DNA from: Lachnospiraceae bacterium
Lineage (GTDB): Bacteria > Bacillota > Clostridia > Lachnospirales > Lachnospiraceae
Direction: 5' to 3'
Assembly (NCBI GenBank): GCA_022792885.1
Contig: JAAWBX010000021.1
Coordinates: forward strand, 1 to 59,067
DNA: 59,067 nt
Position 1 is the first letter of the stretch. Every line of letters begins with the position of its first letter. Positions 51,257 to 59,067 of this stretch are shown piece after piece. The position numbers and the translations under genes are program-made. The notes beneath the pieces were generated by a model. It worked only from the letters and a program-made list of their open reading frames with translations. It was not told the origin of the DNA and ran no database searches.

Positions 51257-52708
51257 ATGAACGGACAAAAAAACAAGGTGATTCAAAGATCGATAGGCTG
51301 GTCGCTGTTTTCTGAAGTCGCTGCAAAATTTGTGACGCCTGTAACGAATATGTTACTCGCGAGAATTTTGACGCCGGATGATTTTGGGGTCCTGGCGATC
51401 TGTAATATGCTGGTAAGTTTTGTGGACATTGTTACGGATGCCGGATTCGGGAAATATCTCGTGCAGGCGGATATGCATTCCGAGGAGGAAAAAAGGAGAT
51501 ACGCCGACGTCGCATTTTGGTCTAATTTTGGCATATCCGTTGTTGCTTACTTGATTATAGTGAGGAATCGAATTAAAATCGCAGGGCTGCTGGGAGGGGA
51601 AGAATATGCCGCTATCATCTGCGTTGCAAGTTTTCAACTGATTTTGACATCCGTATCCAGCATCCAAACGGGACTTTTTCGAAGAGGATTCGAGTTTAAA
51701 AAGCTATTTGCCGCAAGGTTTGCCGTAGCGCTTGTACCATTGCTGATCGCAGTGCCGCTCGCGTATTTTACGGGATCTTATTGGGCGCTGGTTATTGGTT
51801 CCCTTTCCGGGGCATTGATAAATTCGGTAATGCTGACGATATTATCGCCGTGGAAACCGCGATTCTATTACTCTTTTGCGCTGTTAAAAAAGATGTTTCA
51901 TTTTAGTTTTTGGTCGCTTTGTGAAGGGCTTGCTAATTGGATGATTTTCTGGTTTGATACATTTCTCGTTACAAAAGCCTATTCGGCTTATTATGTCGGT
52001 TTATATAAAAATTCGGCAAATATGGTGATGTCGATCATGGGGATGATTACCGCTTCCATGAGTCCGGTGCTGCTTTCCGTTTTGTCCCGCGTGAAGGATA
52101 ATCGGAGGGAGTATGAAGAATTGTATCTGACGATACAACGGATTATGTTATATGTAATTATACCCATGGGGGTCGGCCTGTTTTGTTACAGGGACATGGT
52201 AACCTATATTTTATTTGGAAGCCGGTGGAGCGAGGCTGCAGACATTATCGGAGCATGGGGATTGATGATGACATGCAGTGTGATTTTTTACAGTTTCCCC
52301 GCCGAGTTATACAAATCAAAAGGGGTGCCTAAAATATTGTTTTTTTTGCAATCTTCTTATTTGATATTTGTAATTCCGGTTTCTCTTTTGGCGGCAGGAA
52401 GCGGATTTTGGAATTTTGTGTATGTGCGATGTTTTTGTATTGTTGAAGAGATTATTATAAGTATGGTATTTATAAATAGGTATTTTTCAATATCACCGGG
52501 GAAAGTGTTTTCCAATATGAAGAAGCCGTTATTCGGCTCATGTACGATAATTGTTACATATAAGGTTTTTTCGATTTTTACATATACAAGGTTATTGGAA
52601 TTTTTATCGATGCTGTTCAGTGCTTTTGCGTATTTGGTTATCCTGTATCTGTGTTTTCGGGATGATTTGATTCGTGCAAAAGAGAAAATACAGGAAGTTA
52701 AATTGTAA
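51257..52708 (+). CDS. Polysaccharide flippase (Wzx-like, MOP superfamily)
   Basis: A 483-residue polytopic protein, about 12-14 membrane segments, with the N-terminus SIGWSLFSEVAAKFVTPVTNMLLARILTPDDFGVLAICNMLVSFVDIVTDAGFGKYLVQ typical of Wzx/RfbX-type flippases. It moves lipid-linked repeat units across the membrane and ends the cluster. Its AT-rich codon use contrasts with neighbours on both sides. No good terminator follows; GGAAG...CTTCC forms a weak hairpin at about 52710. Confidence 0.88.
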   Translation: MNGQKNKVIQRSIGWSLFSEVAAKFVTPVTNMLLARILTPDDFGVLAICNMLVSFVDIVTDAGFGKYLVQADMHSEEEKRRYADVAFWSNFGISVVAYLIIVRNRIKIAGLLGGEEYAAIICVASFQLILTSVSSIQTGLFRRGFEFKKLFAARFAVALVPLLIAVPLAYFTGSYWALVIGSLSGALINSVMLTILSPWKPRFYYSFALLKKMFHFSFWSLCEGLANWMIFWFDTFLVTKAYSAYYVGLYKNSANMVMSIMGMITASMSPVLLSVLSRVKDNRREYEELYLTIQRIMLYVIIPMGVGLFCYRDMVTYILFGSRWSEAADIIGAWGLMMTCSVIFYSFPAELYKSKGVPKILFFLQSSYLIFVIPVSLLAAGSGFWNFVYVRCFCIVEEIIISMVFINRYFSISPGKVFSNMKKPLFGSCTIIVTYKVFSIFTYTRLLEFLSMLFSAFAYLVILYLCFRDDLIRAKEKIQEVKL

Positions 52709-52814
52709 AAGGAAGCCGGTATGCAGCTTCCTGACGGCGCGGGCGGATCGTGTGTTGAAAAAATCGGATTTCCGTGATAACCTATAAGAATAATCAAATG
52801 ATGGGGGAGACGGA

Positions 52815-53777
52815 ATGGAACGTTATAAAGACAACGGAATTTGTGATTTTCTGAAAGAAACCTGCACGGATCAGAACCGGGACAGCGAGATCCGTTTTTT
52901 TGATACGGATAAAAGCCTGCTGGTGGTTGCGGACAAGAGAGAGTCGAAACCTCTGTGCCTGATCATTGACGACCGGGTAAGGAAGGGCGGGGACCCGAGC
53001 GTTTTGTCGGAGGAAGAAAAGCGTTATGGAAACGAGTGTTTTGTGCTTGCGAAGCAGGCGGGTCTGCCTTTGTTCTGGGTGCGCTATGTGGACCGTGAGA
53101 TCTTGCAAAATGACGATGAGGTTTATTTATGGCATTCCGGCAGCGAGACAAGCGAAATGAAGCGGGCGCCGATTCGGACGCTGGCGGATCTTTTAAACGA
53201 GTGCGGTATTCGCGCGAGGCTGGAGAGGCGGATGCCTCAGAAGAGGAAAAACGACAGCCTGTCCAGCGCGTTCCATATATGGCAGAGAGAATGCCTGTGG
53301 GTGGGGATTTTCACGGATCTGGATCTGATCCGGATGCGGGAGGGCCGGGTGGTGGAGCTGATCGAGCTGAAGCGCTCCTATGTGCCTTTCTCCGAGTGGA
53401 ATCCCTATAACGACGATATCAATAATTTCGCTATTTTGTCGAATTTCTGCGAGCTGCTGGGCGGCGTGGATTTTCATATCGTGTTCAACGCTCAGCTGGC
53501 CGGACTGCCCCAGGGGCTGGATGAGAAGGAGCGGATCTATTACAGGAGAATCGAGAAAAAAGATAAGGGTGTTTATTACGACAAGATTGACCGCCTGAAA
53601 CTGTATCAGGTCGAGCGGCGGGAGCATGTATATTATTATCCTCTTCCCTATCCGGTGCTTCTGGGTGTGATCTCGATCAAAGATTTTCTGAATTACGACA
53701 TGTACCGGTCGTTCCTCGCGGCGACGTACCGGGACGAGTTTCTGCTTCCGGAGGAGGGAAGCGGATGGGAGGATTAG
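52815..53777 (+). CDS. Unknown protein of the Type III RM locus with PD-(D/E)XK-like motif
   Basis: A 320-residue protein that I cannot assign to a named family. Residues 168-186 read TDLDLIRM...VVELIELK, with Asp168/Asp170, Glu184 and Lys186 spaced like the PD-(D/E)XK nuclease core; a preceding helix (SSAFHIWQRE, about 151-159) and a following strand (FHIVFNA) fit that fold. No ATPase or methylase motif is seen. Its end overlaps the mod start by 13 bases, so it is a stable part of the operon. A nuclease, specificity or regulatory subunit are all possible. Confidence 0.7.
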   Translation: MERYKDNGICDFLKETCTDQNRDSEIRFFDTDKSLLVVADKRESKPLCLIIDDRVRKGGDPSVLSEEEKRYGNECFVLAKQAGLPLFWVRYVDREILQNDDEVYLWHSGSETSEMKRAPIRTLADLLNECGIRARLERRMPQKRKNDSLSSAFHIWQRECLWVGIFTDLDLIRMREGRVVELIELKRSYVPFSEWNPYNDDINNFAILSNFCELLGGVDFHIVFNAQLAGLPQGLDEKERIYYRRIEKKDKGVYYDKIDRLKLYQVERREHVYYYPLPYPVLLGVISIKDFLNYDMYRSFLAATYRDEFLLPEEGSGWED

Positions 53778-55483
53778 AACGGCGGGCGGAGGAGCCGAAG
53801 GAGCGGTATCAGTTTACCTGGCCGGGGAAAAGCCGTGCGGCCCGTCTGGCCGACGCGCCGGTCTTCGCGGCTTTAAGACCCTGCCGGGAGGAGAGCGTGG
53901 ATTTCGACAATACCGGGAATCTTTATATTGAGGGGGATAACCTGGAAGTCCTCAAATTACTTCAGGAGACGTATCTGGGAAAGGTTCATCTGATCTACAT
54001 CGATCCGCCTTATAATACCGGAAGGGATTTTGTGTACCGGGATAAATTTGCGGAGTCCGAGGAGGCGTATCTTGCGGACAGCGGCCAGCGCGATGAGGAA
54101 GGGAACCGGTTGTTTCAGAATACCGAGAGCAACGGACGCTTCCACACGAACTGGCTGAATATGATGTACCCGCGCCTGAAGCTGGCGCGGACTCTTCTGT
54201 CGGAGGACGGGGCGATCTATATTTCCATCGACGAGACGGAGCATGCCAATCTGCAGAAGGTTTGCGAGGAGATCTTCGGCGGGAATAATTTTGTCGCCGA
54301 TATTGTGTGGAAACGGAAACGGGGGAGGGACAACAGCGCCCGGCAGTTCAGCCGTTCCCACGAATATTGTCTGGTGTACGCTAAGGATAAGAGCCGATAT
54401 GAAACCGGGTATCTGAAGCTGGATGAGAAAACCAGGAAAGCTTATAAGAATCCGGATCGGGATCCGCGGGGCGATTACCGTATGCTGGGGTGCTGGGCCA
54501 GAGGCACCCAGGGGGGCGTGAAATATGCTTTTACGACGAAGGACGGGCATTATTTCCCGGAACGCCTCTGGCTGTTTAGCGAGGAGAGTCTGAGGGCGCT
54601 GGACGAGGAGGATAAGTTGGTGGTCCGGGGGGACAATCTGTATCGGAAGATGTTCCTCTATGAAAATAAGGGGAAGATCCCGGAGACGTTATGGGAAGAT
54701 GCTTCCAATGCGGCCAACGCTTCGGATGAGATCAAAAAACTGTTCGGTGAGATTATTTTTGATACGCCGAAACCGACTCCCTATATTAAGAGGATGCTGG
54801 AGATCTCTACAAGGAAGGATTCTCTGATCCTGGATTTTTTTTCCGGTTCGGCGACGACGGCGAACGCGGTGATGGCGCAGAATGCGGAGGACGGGGGAGA
54901 ACGGAAATATATTCTGGTTCAGATACCGGAAACCGTCCCTGCGGACAGCCCGGCGGCAAAAGCCGGGTATGCGAATATCTGCGAGATCGGGAAAGAACGG
55001 ATTCGACGGGCGGCGGCAGAGATGCGGCGGCAGATTCGGGACGCCGGGCTCGGGGAGGTGACTACGGATTCCGGGATGGATCTGGGTTTCCGGGTGTTGA
55101 AGTTGGATTCCCCCAACGAAAAAGACGTGTGTATCTGCCCGTCCGAGTTGGAGCAGGCGTCTCTGCCGGGACTGGTGGATCATATAAAGGAAGACCGGAC
55201 GCCGGAGGACCTGTTGTTTCAGGCGATGTTGGAATTGGGGATCCCGTTGTCGGCCCGGATCCGGGAGACGGGGGAGGCCGGGGAGCGGGTATTTGACGTG
55301 GAGGAAGGTTTTCTGGCCGCCTGCCTGGATTCGGGGGTTTCGGAGGAAACCGTGCGCGCGGCTGCTCGGAAGAAACCGGTTTACGCAGTTTTTCGGGATG
55401 GGAGTATGACGGACGACCAGATGGCGGGCCTGGAACGGATATTTGCCGCGTACAGTCCGAAGACGGTGCGGAAAGTGTTGTAA
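53765..55483 (+). CDS. Type III DNA methyltransferase (Mod subunit)
   Basis: A 572-residue beta-type (N6-adenine) methylase. Motif IV is YIDPPYNTG (about residue 79-84), motif I DFFSGSATTANAVM (about residue 357-369). The target-recognition part lies between them. Mod also supplies sequence specificity to Res. GAGGAGGG stands at 53752-53759 before ATG 53765. The C-terminal about 100 residues are unusually rich in acidic residues. Confidence 0.9.
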   Translation: MGGLERRAEEPKERYQFTWPGKSRAARLADAPVFAALRPCREESVDFDNTGNLYIEGDNLEVLKLLQETYLGKVHLIYIDPPYNTGRDFVYRDKFAESEEAYLADSGQRDEEGNRLFQNTESNGRFHTNWLNMMYPRLKLARTLLSEDGAIYISIDETEHANLQKVCEEIFGGNNFVADIVWKRKRGRDNSARQFSRSHEYCLVYAKDKSRYETGYLKLDEKTRKAYKNPDRDPRGDYRMLGCWARGTQGGVKYAFTTKDGHYFPERLWLFSEESLRALDEEDKLVVRGDNLYRKMFLYENKGKIPETLWEDASNAANASDEIKKLFGEIIFDTPKPTPYIKRMLEISTRKDSLILDFFSGSATTANAVMAQNAEDGGERKYILVQIPETVPADSPAAKAGYANICEIGKERIRRAAAEMRRQIRDAGLGEVTTDSGMDLGFRVLKLDSPNEKDVCICPSELEQASLPGLVDHIKEDRTPEDLLFQAMLELGIPLSARIRETGEAGERVFDVEEGFLAACLDSGVSEETVRAAARKKPVYAVFRDGSMTDDQMAGLERIFAAYSPKTVRKVL

Positions 55484-55534
55484 CCGGTCGGGCTGTTTTT
55501 CGGATACTTTCCCGGAGAGCAGAAAGGCAGATCA

Positions 55535-58333
55535 GTGAAATTTAATTTTAAGATACAGGATTATCAGACGGACGCGGTGAACGGTGTGGCGGAGGTTTTT
55601 CTTGGACAGCCCGGTCCGGCTTCGGACCGGGTCGGGCCGGATCGCTTTTTCGAAGATTTTGCCGACGGCGTTTTAAAGAATCAAGAGCTCGTTTTGCCGG
55701 ATCCCGTTTTATTGGACAATATCCGGCGGGTTCAGGCCAAAGGGGGACTTCCTTTGTCCGGGAAACCGGCGGAGGGGCCGGGCCGCTGCTCGCTGGACGT
55801 GGAGATGGAGACGGGCACGGGAAAAACGTATGTTTATATTAAGACCATGTACGAGCTGAACCGGCGTTACGGCTGGTCAAAGTTTATTGTCGTGGTCCCT
55901 TCGGTGGCGATTCGGGAGGGCGTGAAAAAGTCGTTTGAGATGACGCAGGCGCATTTTATGGAGCAATACGGGAAAAGAATCCGTTGTTTTGCGTATGACA
56001 GCGGCTGTTTGAACCGGCTGGACGCGTTTGCCCGCCAGGCGGGGATTCAGGTCATGATCATCAATATGCAGGCGTTTAATACGACCATGAAGGAGGGCGG
56101 CCGCAGCAAAGCAGCGCGAATCGTCTATGAGGAGCGGGACGAATTTGGCAGCCGGCGCCCGATCGACGTGATACGCGCCTGCCGTCCGATCCTGATTCTG
56201 GACGAGCCTCAGAAGATGGGCGGGGAGGCGACGAAGAAGGCGCTTCTGGGCTTCGATCCTTTGTTCTGCCTGAATTATTCCGCTACCCATAAAGAGCGCC
56301 ACGATCCGGTGTATGTGCTGAGCGCGGCGGAGGCTTACAACCGCAAATTGGTCAAAAGGATCGAGGTCAAAGGTTTTCAAATAAGAAATTTTGCGGGCGC
56401 GGGACGGTATCTATACCTGGAACGGATTCGGATTTCCCCGAAACATCCGCCCAAAGCCCGGCTGGAATTTGAGGCGGCAGGCCCGGAGGGGATCCGCCGG
56501 AAGATGCGGATTCTTGGCGTGGGGGATGATTTGTATGCGCTGTCGAACGGGAATGAAGCTTACCGGGGATACCGGATCGCGACGATCGAACCGGCGGCGG
56601 GCAGGGTCTGTTTTACGAACGGGGCATGTTTACAAAAGGGCGACGTATCCGACGGCGTGACGGAGGAGGAGCTGCAGAGAATCCGCATCCGGGAGACGAT
56701 CCTTTCCCACATGGAGAAGGAGGAGAAGCTGTTTGAGCTGGGGGTGAAAACGCTTTCCCTGTTTTTTATCGACGAGGTGGCCGGATACCGTGAATATGGG
56801 AAAAACGGGGAAGTACGGACCGGGAAATACGGCCGGATATTTGAGGAAGAATACCGCCGGGCAGTGGAGGAGTATCTTACGGAGGAAGACGTCCCTTATC
56901 AAAAATATCTGCGCTCCATTTCGGCGGAGGCGACTCATAAAGGGTACTTCAGCGTGGACAAAAAGGGCCGGGCGGTGAACGGCGGGATTCGAAAGGGCGG
57001 CGACGTTTCGGAGGACGTTTCGGCTTACGACCTGATCCTTAAGGATAAAGAACGTCTGCTCAGTTTTGAGGAACCTACCCGTTTCCTGTTTTCCCATTCG
57101 GCGCTCCGGGAAGGATGGGACAATCCGAATGTGTTTCAGATTTGTACGCTGAAACACGGAAACAGCGCCGTGACGAAGCGGCAGGAGGTGGGGCGGGGCC
57201 TTCGTTTGTGCGTGAATCAGGACGGCGTGCGCATGGACGCCCAGACGCTGGGGGCGGATCGGGTGCATGAGGTAAACCGGCTTACCGTGATCGCCGGCGA
57301 GAGTTACCGGACGTTCGCGGCGGAGCTGCAAAAACAGATACAGGACGCAGGCGTCCGCTTGCCGGATCACATGATTCAGGACGGAAATCAGACGGCCGTA
57401 TTTTATAATGAGCGGAACGGGAATTTTCAAACGCCGGAATTTTGTTCACTGTGGCGCCTGCTGAGGCGAAAGTACGTGTACACGGCGAATTTTGACAGCG
57501 AAGAATTGATCCGGCGTTCGGTCGAGCAGATCGACCGGGACATGTCGGTTGCCCGGAGGCAATACCTTGTGGCGCGCTCGGAGCAGCGCGCGCGTTTGGA
57601 GGAGAGCGAAGAGGAGGCGGCCGGGTTTTTTGCCGAGGAGGAAACCAGGATTGTCACCCTGACGGCTCCGGTTTCTTCTTCGGTTTCTTATGATCCGATC
57701 GGGAAGATCGCGAAAGGGGCGATGCTGACCAGAAAAACGGCCGCCGCGATTTTGCAGGGAATCGCGCCCGAAACATTCGCCATGTTCCGGGAAAATCCGG
57801 AGAGCTTCATGGGAAAGGCGATTCGGATGATCCGGGAACAGAAGGCGCTCTTGACGGCGGAGGGGATCTCGTACCGGCAGACCGGAGAGTTCTATGAGGA
57901 TTCGATTTTTACGGAAGAAAAACGCCTGGAGTTTCGGAGGGTTTTGCAGGCCCGAAAACATATTCAGGATTATGTGTTTGCCGAAGGCGGGGCTCACGGC
58001 GGGCGCCAGCTTGAGCTGGCGAGAGAGCTGGACGGCGCGGCGGATGTGAGGGCCTACGCCAAATTGCCGAAAGGATTTGTGATTCCGACGCCGGCGGGGG
58101 ATTATTCGCCGGAATGGGCGATCGCTTTTTGTGAAGGCAAGGGTTTTCCCGCTTATCTGATCGCGGAGACGAGAGGATTCGCCGGCGACGCGCCGCTTTC
58201 TTTCATGGAACGGGTGAAGCGGTTGTGTGCGGAAAAGTTTTTCCGGGAATCGTCCGGCGGAACGATCGCGTATGCGGCGGCGGATTCTTACCGGGAACTG
58301 CGCAGGAAGGCGGGGCGGGAAGAGGCCGATTGA
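55535..58333 (+). CDS. Type III restriction subunit Res
   Basis: A 932-residue SF2 helicase-nuclease. Walker A EMETGTGKTYVY is at about residues 90-101, RPILILDEPQKM (motif II, DEPQ) near 215-228, and HSALREGWDNPNVFQ with RQEVGRGLRLC (motifs V/VI) near 515-560. The C-terminal nuclease reads IPTPAGDYSPEWAIAF...AYLIAETRG (about 852-881), where ETKG is usual; the catalytic Lys is an Arg. The start is GTG 55535 with a weak AGAAAGG. Separated from mod by 51 bases. Confidence 0.88.
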   Translation: MKFNFKIQDYQTDAVNGVAEVFLGQPGPASDRVGPDRFFEDFADGVLKNQELVLPDPVLLDNIRRVQAKGGLPLSGKPAEGPGRCSLDVEMETGTGKTYVYIKTMYELNRRYGWSKFIVVVPSVAIREGVKKSFEMTQAHFMEQYGKRIRCFAYDSGCLNRLDAFARQAGIQVMIINMQAFNTTMKEGGRSKAARIVYEERDEFGSRRPIDVIRACRPILILDEPQKMGGEATKKALLGFDPLFCLNYSATHKERHDPVYVLSAAEAYNRKLVKRIEVKGFQIRNFAGAGRYLYLERIRISPKHPPKARLEFEAAGPEGIRRKMRILGVGDDLYALSNGNEAYRGYRIATIEPAAGRVCFTNGACLQKGDVSDGVTEEELQRIRIRETILSHMEKEEKLFELGVKTLSLFFIDEVAGYREYGKNGEVRTGKYGRIFEEEYRRAVEEYLTEEDVPYQKYLRSISAEATHKGYFSVDKKGRAVNGGIRKGGDVSEDVSAYDLILKDKERLLSFEEPTRFLFSHSALREGWDNPNVFQICTLKHGNSAVTKRQEVGRGLRLCVNQDGVRMDAQTLGADRVHEVNRLTVIAGESYRTFAAELQKQIQDAGVRLPDHMIQDGNQTAVFYNERNGNFQTPEFCSLWRLLRRKYVYTANFDSEELIRRSVEQIDRDMSVARRQYLVARSEQRARLEESEEEAAGFFAEEETRIVTLTAPVSSSVSYDPIGKIAKGAMLTRKTAAAILQGIAPETFAMFRENPESFMGKAIRMIREQKALLTAEGISYRQTGEFYEDSIFTEEKRLEFRRVLQARKHIQDYVFAEGGAHGGRQLELARELDGAADVRAYAKLPKGFVIPTPAGDYSPEWAIAFCEGKGFPAYLIAETRGFAGDAPLSFMERVKRLCAEKFFRESSGGTIAYAAADSYRELRRKAGREEAD

Positions 58334-58365
58334 AACGCGGCGCACGGGAATCTTTTCAAAAAGGC

Positions 58366-58396
58366 TTGACTTGCAGTGAACTCCAGGAGATATACT
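58366..58396 (+). promoter_or_regulatory. MerR-type promoter of the flavodoxin gene
   Basis: TTGACT (58366-58371) and TATACT (58391-58396) are 19 bases apart, the long spacing known for MerR-family activation. The spacer holds a near-dyad CTTGCAGT-GA-ACTCCAGG (about 6 of 8 matched), resembling known AdhR/YhdM-type operators (CTTG/AGT...ACT/CAAG). The regulator is not encoded in this window. Confidence 0.6.
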
Positions 58397-58439
58397 TTAT
58401 GTGTTTTACAGGAAGATAGAAATTTAACAGGAGGACAGG

Positions 58440-58922
58440 ATGATGAGGAAAGCATTGATTGCGTATTTCAGCGCCGGCGGGGTGACAAAAAGGGCGGCGA
58501 AGTCGCTGGCAGAGGCAGGCGGAGCGGGGCTGTATGAGATTCGTCCGGCGGTTCCCTACACGAAGGAAGATCTGAACTGGATGGATAAGAAGAGCCGGAG
58601 CACGCTGGAGATGAACGACCCGTCCTCGCGTCCGGCGTTGGCGGATACGGATGCGGATATCTCCGGTTGTGAGGTGATTTTTCTGGGATTCCCTATCTGG
58701 TGGTACACGGCTCCGACGATTATCAAGACATTTCTGGAAGCCTATGATTTTACCGGGAAAGTGATCGTTCCTTTCGCCACTTCCGGCGGCAGCGGACTGG
58801 GCGATACGGTGAGAACGCTGCAGGAAGTCGTTCCCGGCGCGGAGGTTGTGGAAGGGAAGATGCTGAACGGCCGGATCGACGCGGCCGAGCTGAAGATCTG
58901 GGCCGATCGTTTTTGCGTGTGA
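58440..58922 (+). CDS. Flavodoxin
   Basis: A 160-residue flavodoxin-like FMN protein. YFSAGGVTKRAAKSLAEAGG forms the phosphate-binding loop (a short variant of the S/TxTGxT motif), FLGFPIWWYTAPTIIKTFLE is the Flavodoxin_4-type aromatic loop, and ATSGGSGLGDTVRTLQ the last conserved block. GGAGG precedes ATG 58440 (a second ATG follows at 58443). Likely a stress-inducible electron-transfer or reductase component regulated through the MerR-type promoter. Confidence 0.88.
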   Translation: MMRKALIAYFSAGGVTKRAAKSLAEAGGAGLYEIRPAVPYTKEDLNWMDKKSRSTLEMNDPSSRPALADTDADISGCEVIFLGFPIWWYTAPTIIKTFLEAYDFTGKVIVPFATSGGSGLGDTVRTLQEVVPGAEVVEGKMLNGRIDAAELKIWADRFCV

Positions 58923-58925
58923 GAG

Positions 58926-59067
58926 GATACCGTCGCTTGACAAGAGCACACACGCCCTGAACCGTGCCGATGACCCGATCTTCTGCGTTATCTTCGATCG
59001 GCGTACGTCCAGTACGCCTCACTCATCTGCCTGGAAGATCGGGCCATCGGCATCGGTCAGGGTCGGA
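58926..59067 (+). repeat. Large palindromic intergenic repeat, copy B (cut by window end)
   Basis: The left outer arm 58926-58973 matches copy A at 12351. Inside it, 58955-58983 is a 29-base arm that pairs with 59034-59062 (about 25 of 29 matches). The 50-base loop contains a second perfect hairpin, GGCGTAC (59000-59006) with GTACGCC (59012-59018). The outermost arm on the right would lie beyond the window. No transposase is present. It looks like a mobile or structured intergenic repeat. Confidence 0.75.

Noticed and set aside
52709-52814. Promoter for the Type III RM operon
   Set aside because: TTGAAA at 52755 has no -10 at proper spacing (TATAAG is 22 bases away), so I do not call it, although a promoter is expected here.

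Overview
The window looks like a chromosomal segment of a spore-forming clostridium, most likely Lachnospiraceae. The reasons are strong GGAGG-type ribosome binding sites throughout, a low-to-mid GC coding style, Firmicute-type ribosomal and L10-leader organisation, and the sporulation genes spmA and spmB. No rRNA, tRNA or CRISPR array was seen. Family names come from motif recognition in the translated sequence; no database search was run.

Layout. 1-3.9 kb: rpmG-secE-nusG-rplK-rplA-[L10 leader]-rplJ-rplL, closed by a terminator and not followed by rpoBC. 3.9-10.7 kb: adenine deaminase, a complete PotABCD-type ABC importer, and a fusion of a degenerate MocA-like domain with a ModE-like winged helix. 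10.8-11.9 kb: spmAB on the minus strand. 11.9-12.4 kb: a 545-base gap with a possible 40-codon ORF, a short terminated transcript and a fragment of an intergenic repeat. 12.4-19.7 kb: GNAT, rmlA, rmlB, glmM, hisC, an AI-2E family membrane protein and a D-2-hydroxyacid dehydrogenase. 19.8-26.4 kb (minus): an M20 amidohydrolase, a solute-binding lipoprotein and a 1310-residue hybrid histidine kinase, apparently one operon. 26.6-28.7 kb (minus): an ECF sigma factor and a membrane protein. 29-31.5 kb: a metal-efflux operon (ArsR/SmtB repressor, free HMA protein, P1B ATPase) with a clear operator. 31.7-34.4 kb: a BlaI-type repressor, two ABC ATPases without a permease, and a methyltransferase.

34.4-52.7 kb is the most unusual part. 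A tyrosine recombinase gene and its promoter region are enclosed by a 19-bp inverted repeat (34423-34441 and 35989-36007, one mismatch), each copy itself a near-palindrome. Just beyond the right copy a helicase with helicase-associated repeats starts after only 49 bases with no visible promoter, followed by a surface-polysaccharide cluster: DegT aminotransferase, formyltransferase, PIG-L deacetylase, initiating sugar transferase, GNAT, SDR, glycosyltransferase, polymerase, NeuB-like synthase, an ACP/AMP-ligase/LuxE/LuxC set, and a flippase. An outward-facing extended -10 (TGATATAAT) touches the left repeat, while a terminator sits inside the right repeat. Inversion would replace the terminator with this promoter in front of the helicase and polysaccharide genes, so the cassette is a good candidate for a self-inverting phase switch, drawn here in the OFF orientation.

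52.8-58.3 kb: a Type III restriction-modification locus (mod, res) preceded by an overlapping gene of unknown family with a PD-(D/E)XK-like motif; Res carries ETRG where ETKG is usual. 58.4-59.07 kb: a flavodoxin behind a MerR/AdhR-type promoter (19-bp spacer), then a large palindromic intergenic repeat cut by the window edge, related to the fragment at 12351.

Working together: RmlA and RmlB (no rmlC or rmlD here) could supply dTDP-4-keto-6-deoxyglucose to the DegT aminotransferase and formyltransferase of the polysaccharide cluster to give an N-formylated amino sugar. This is inference.
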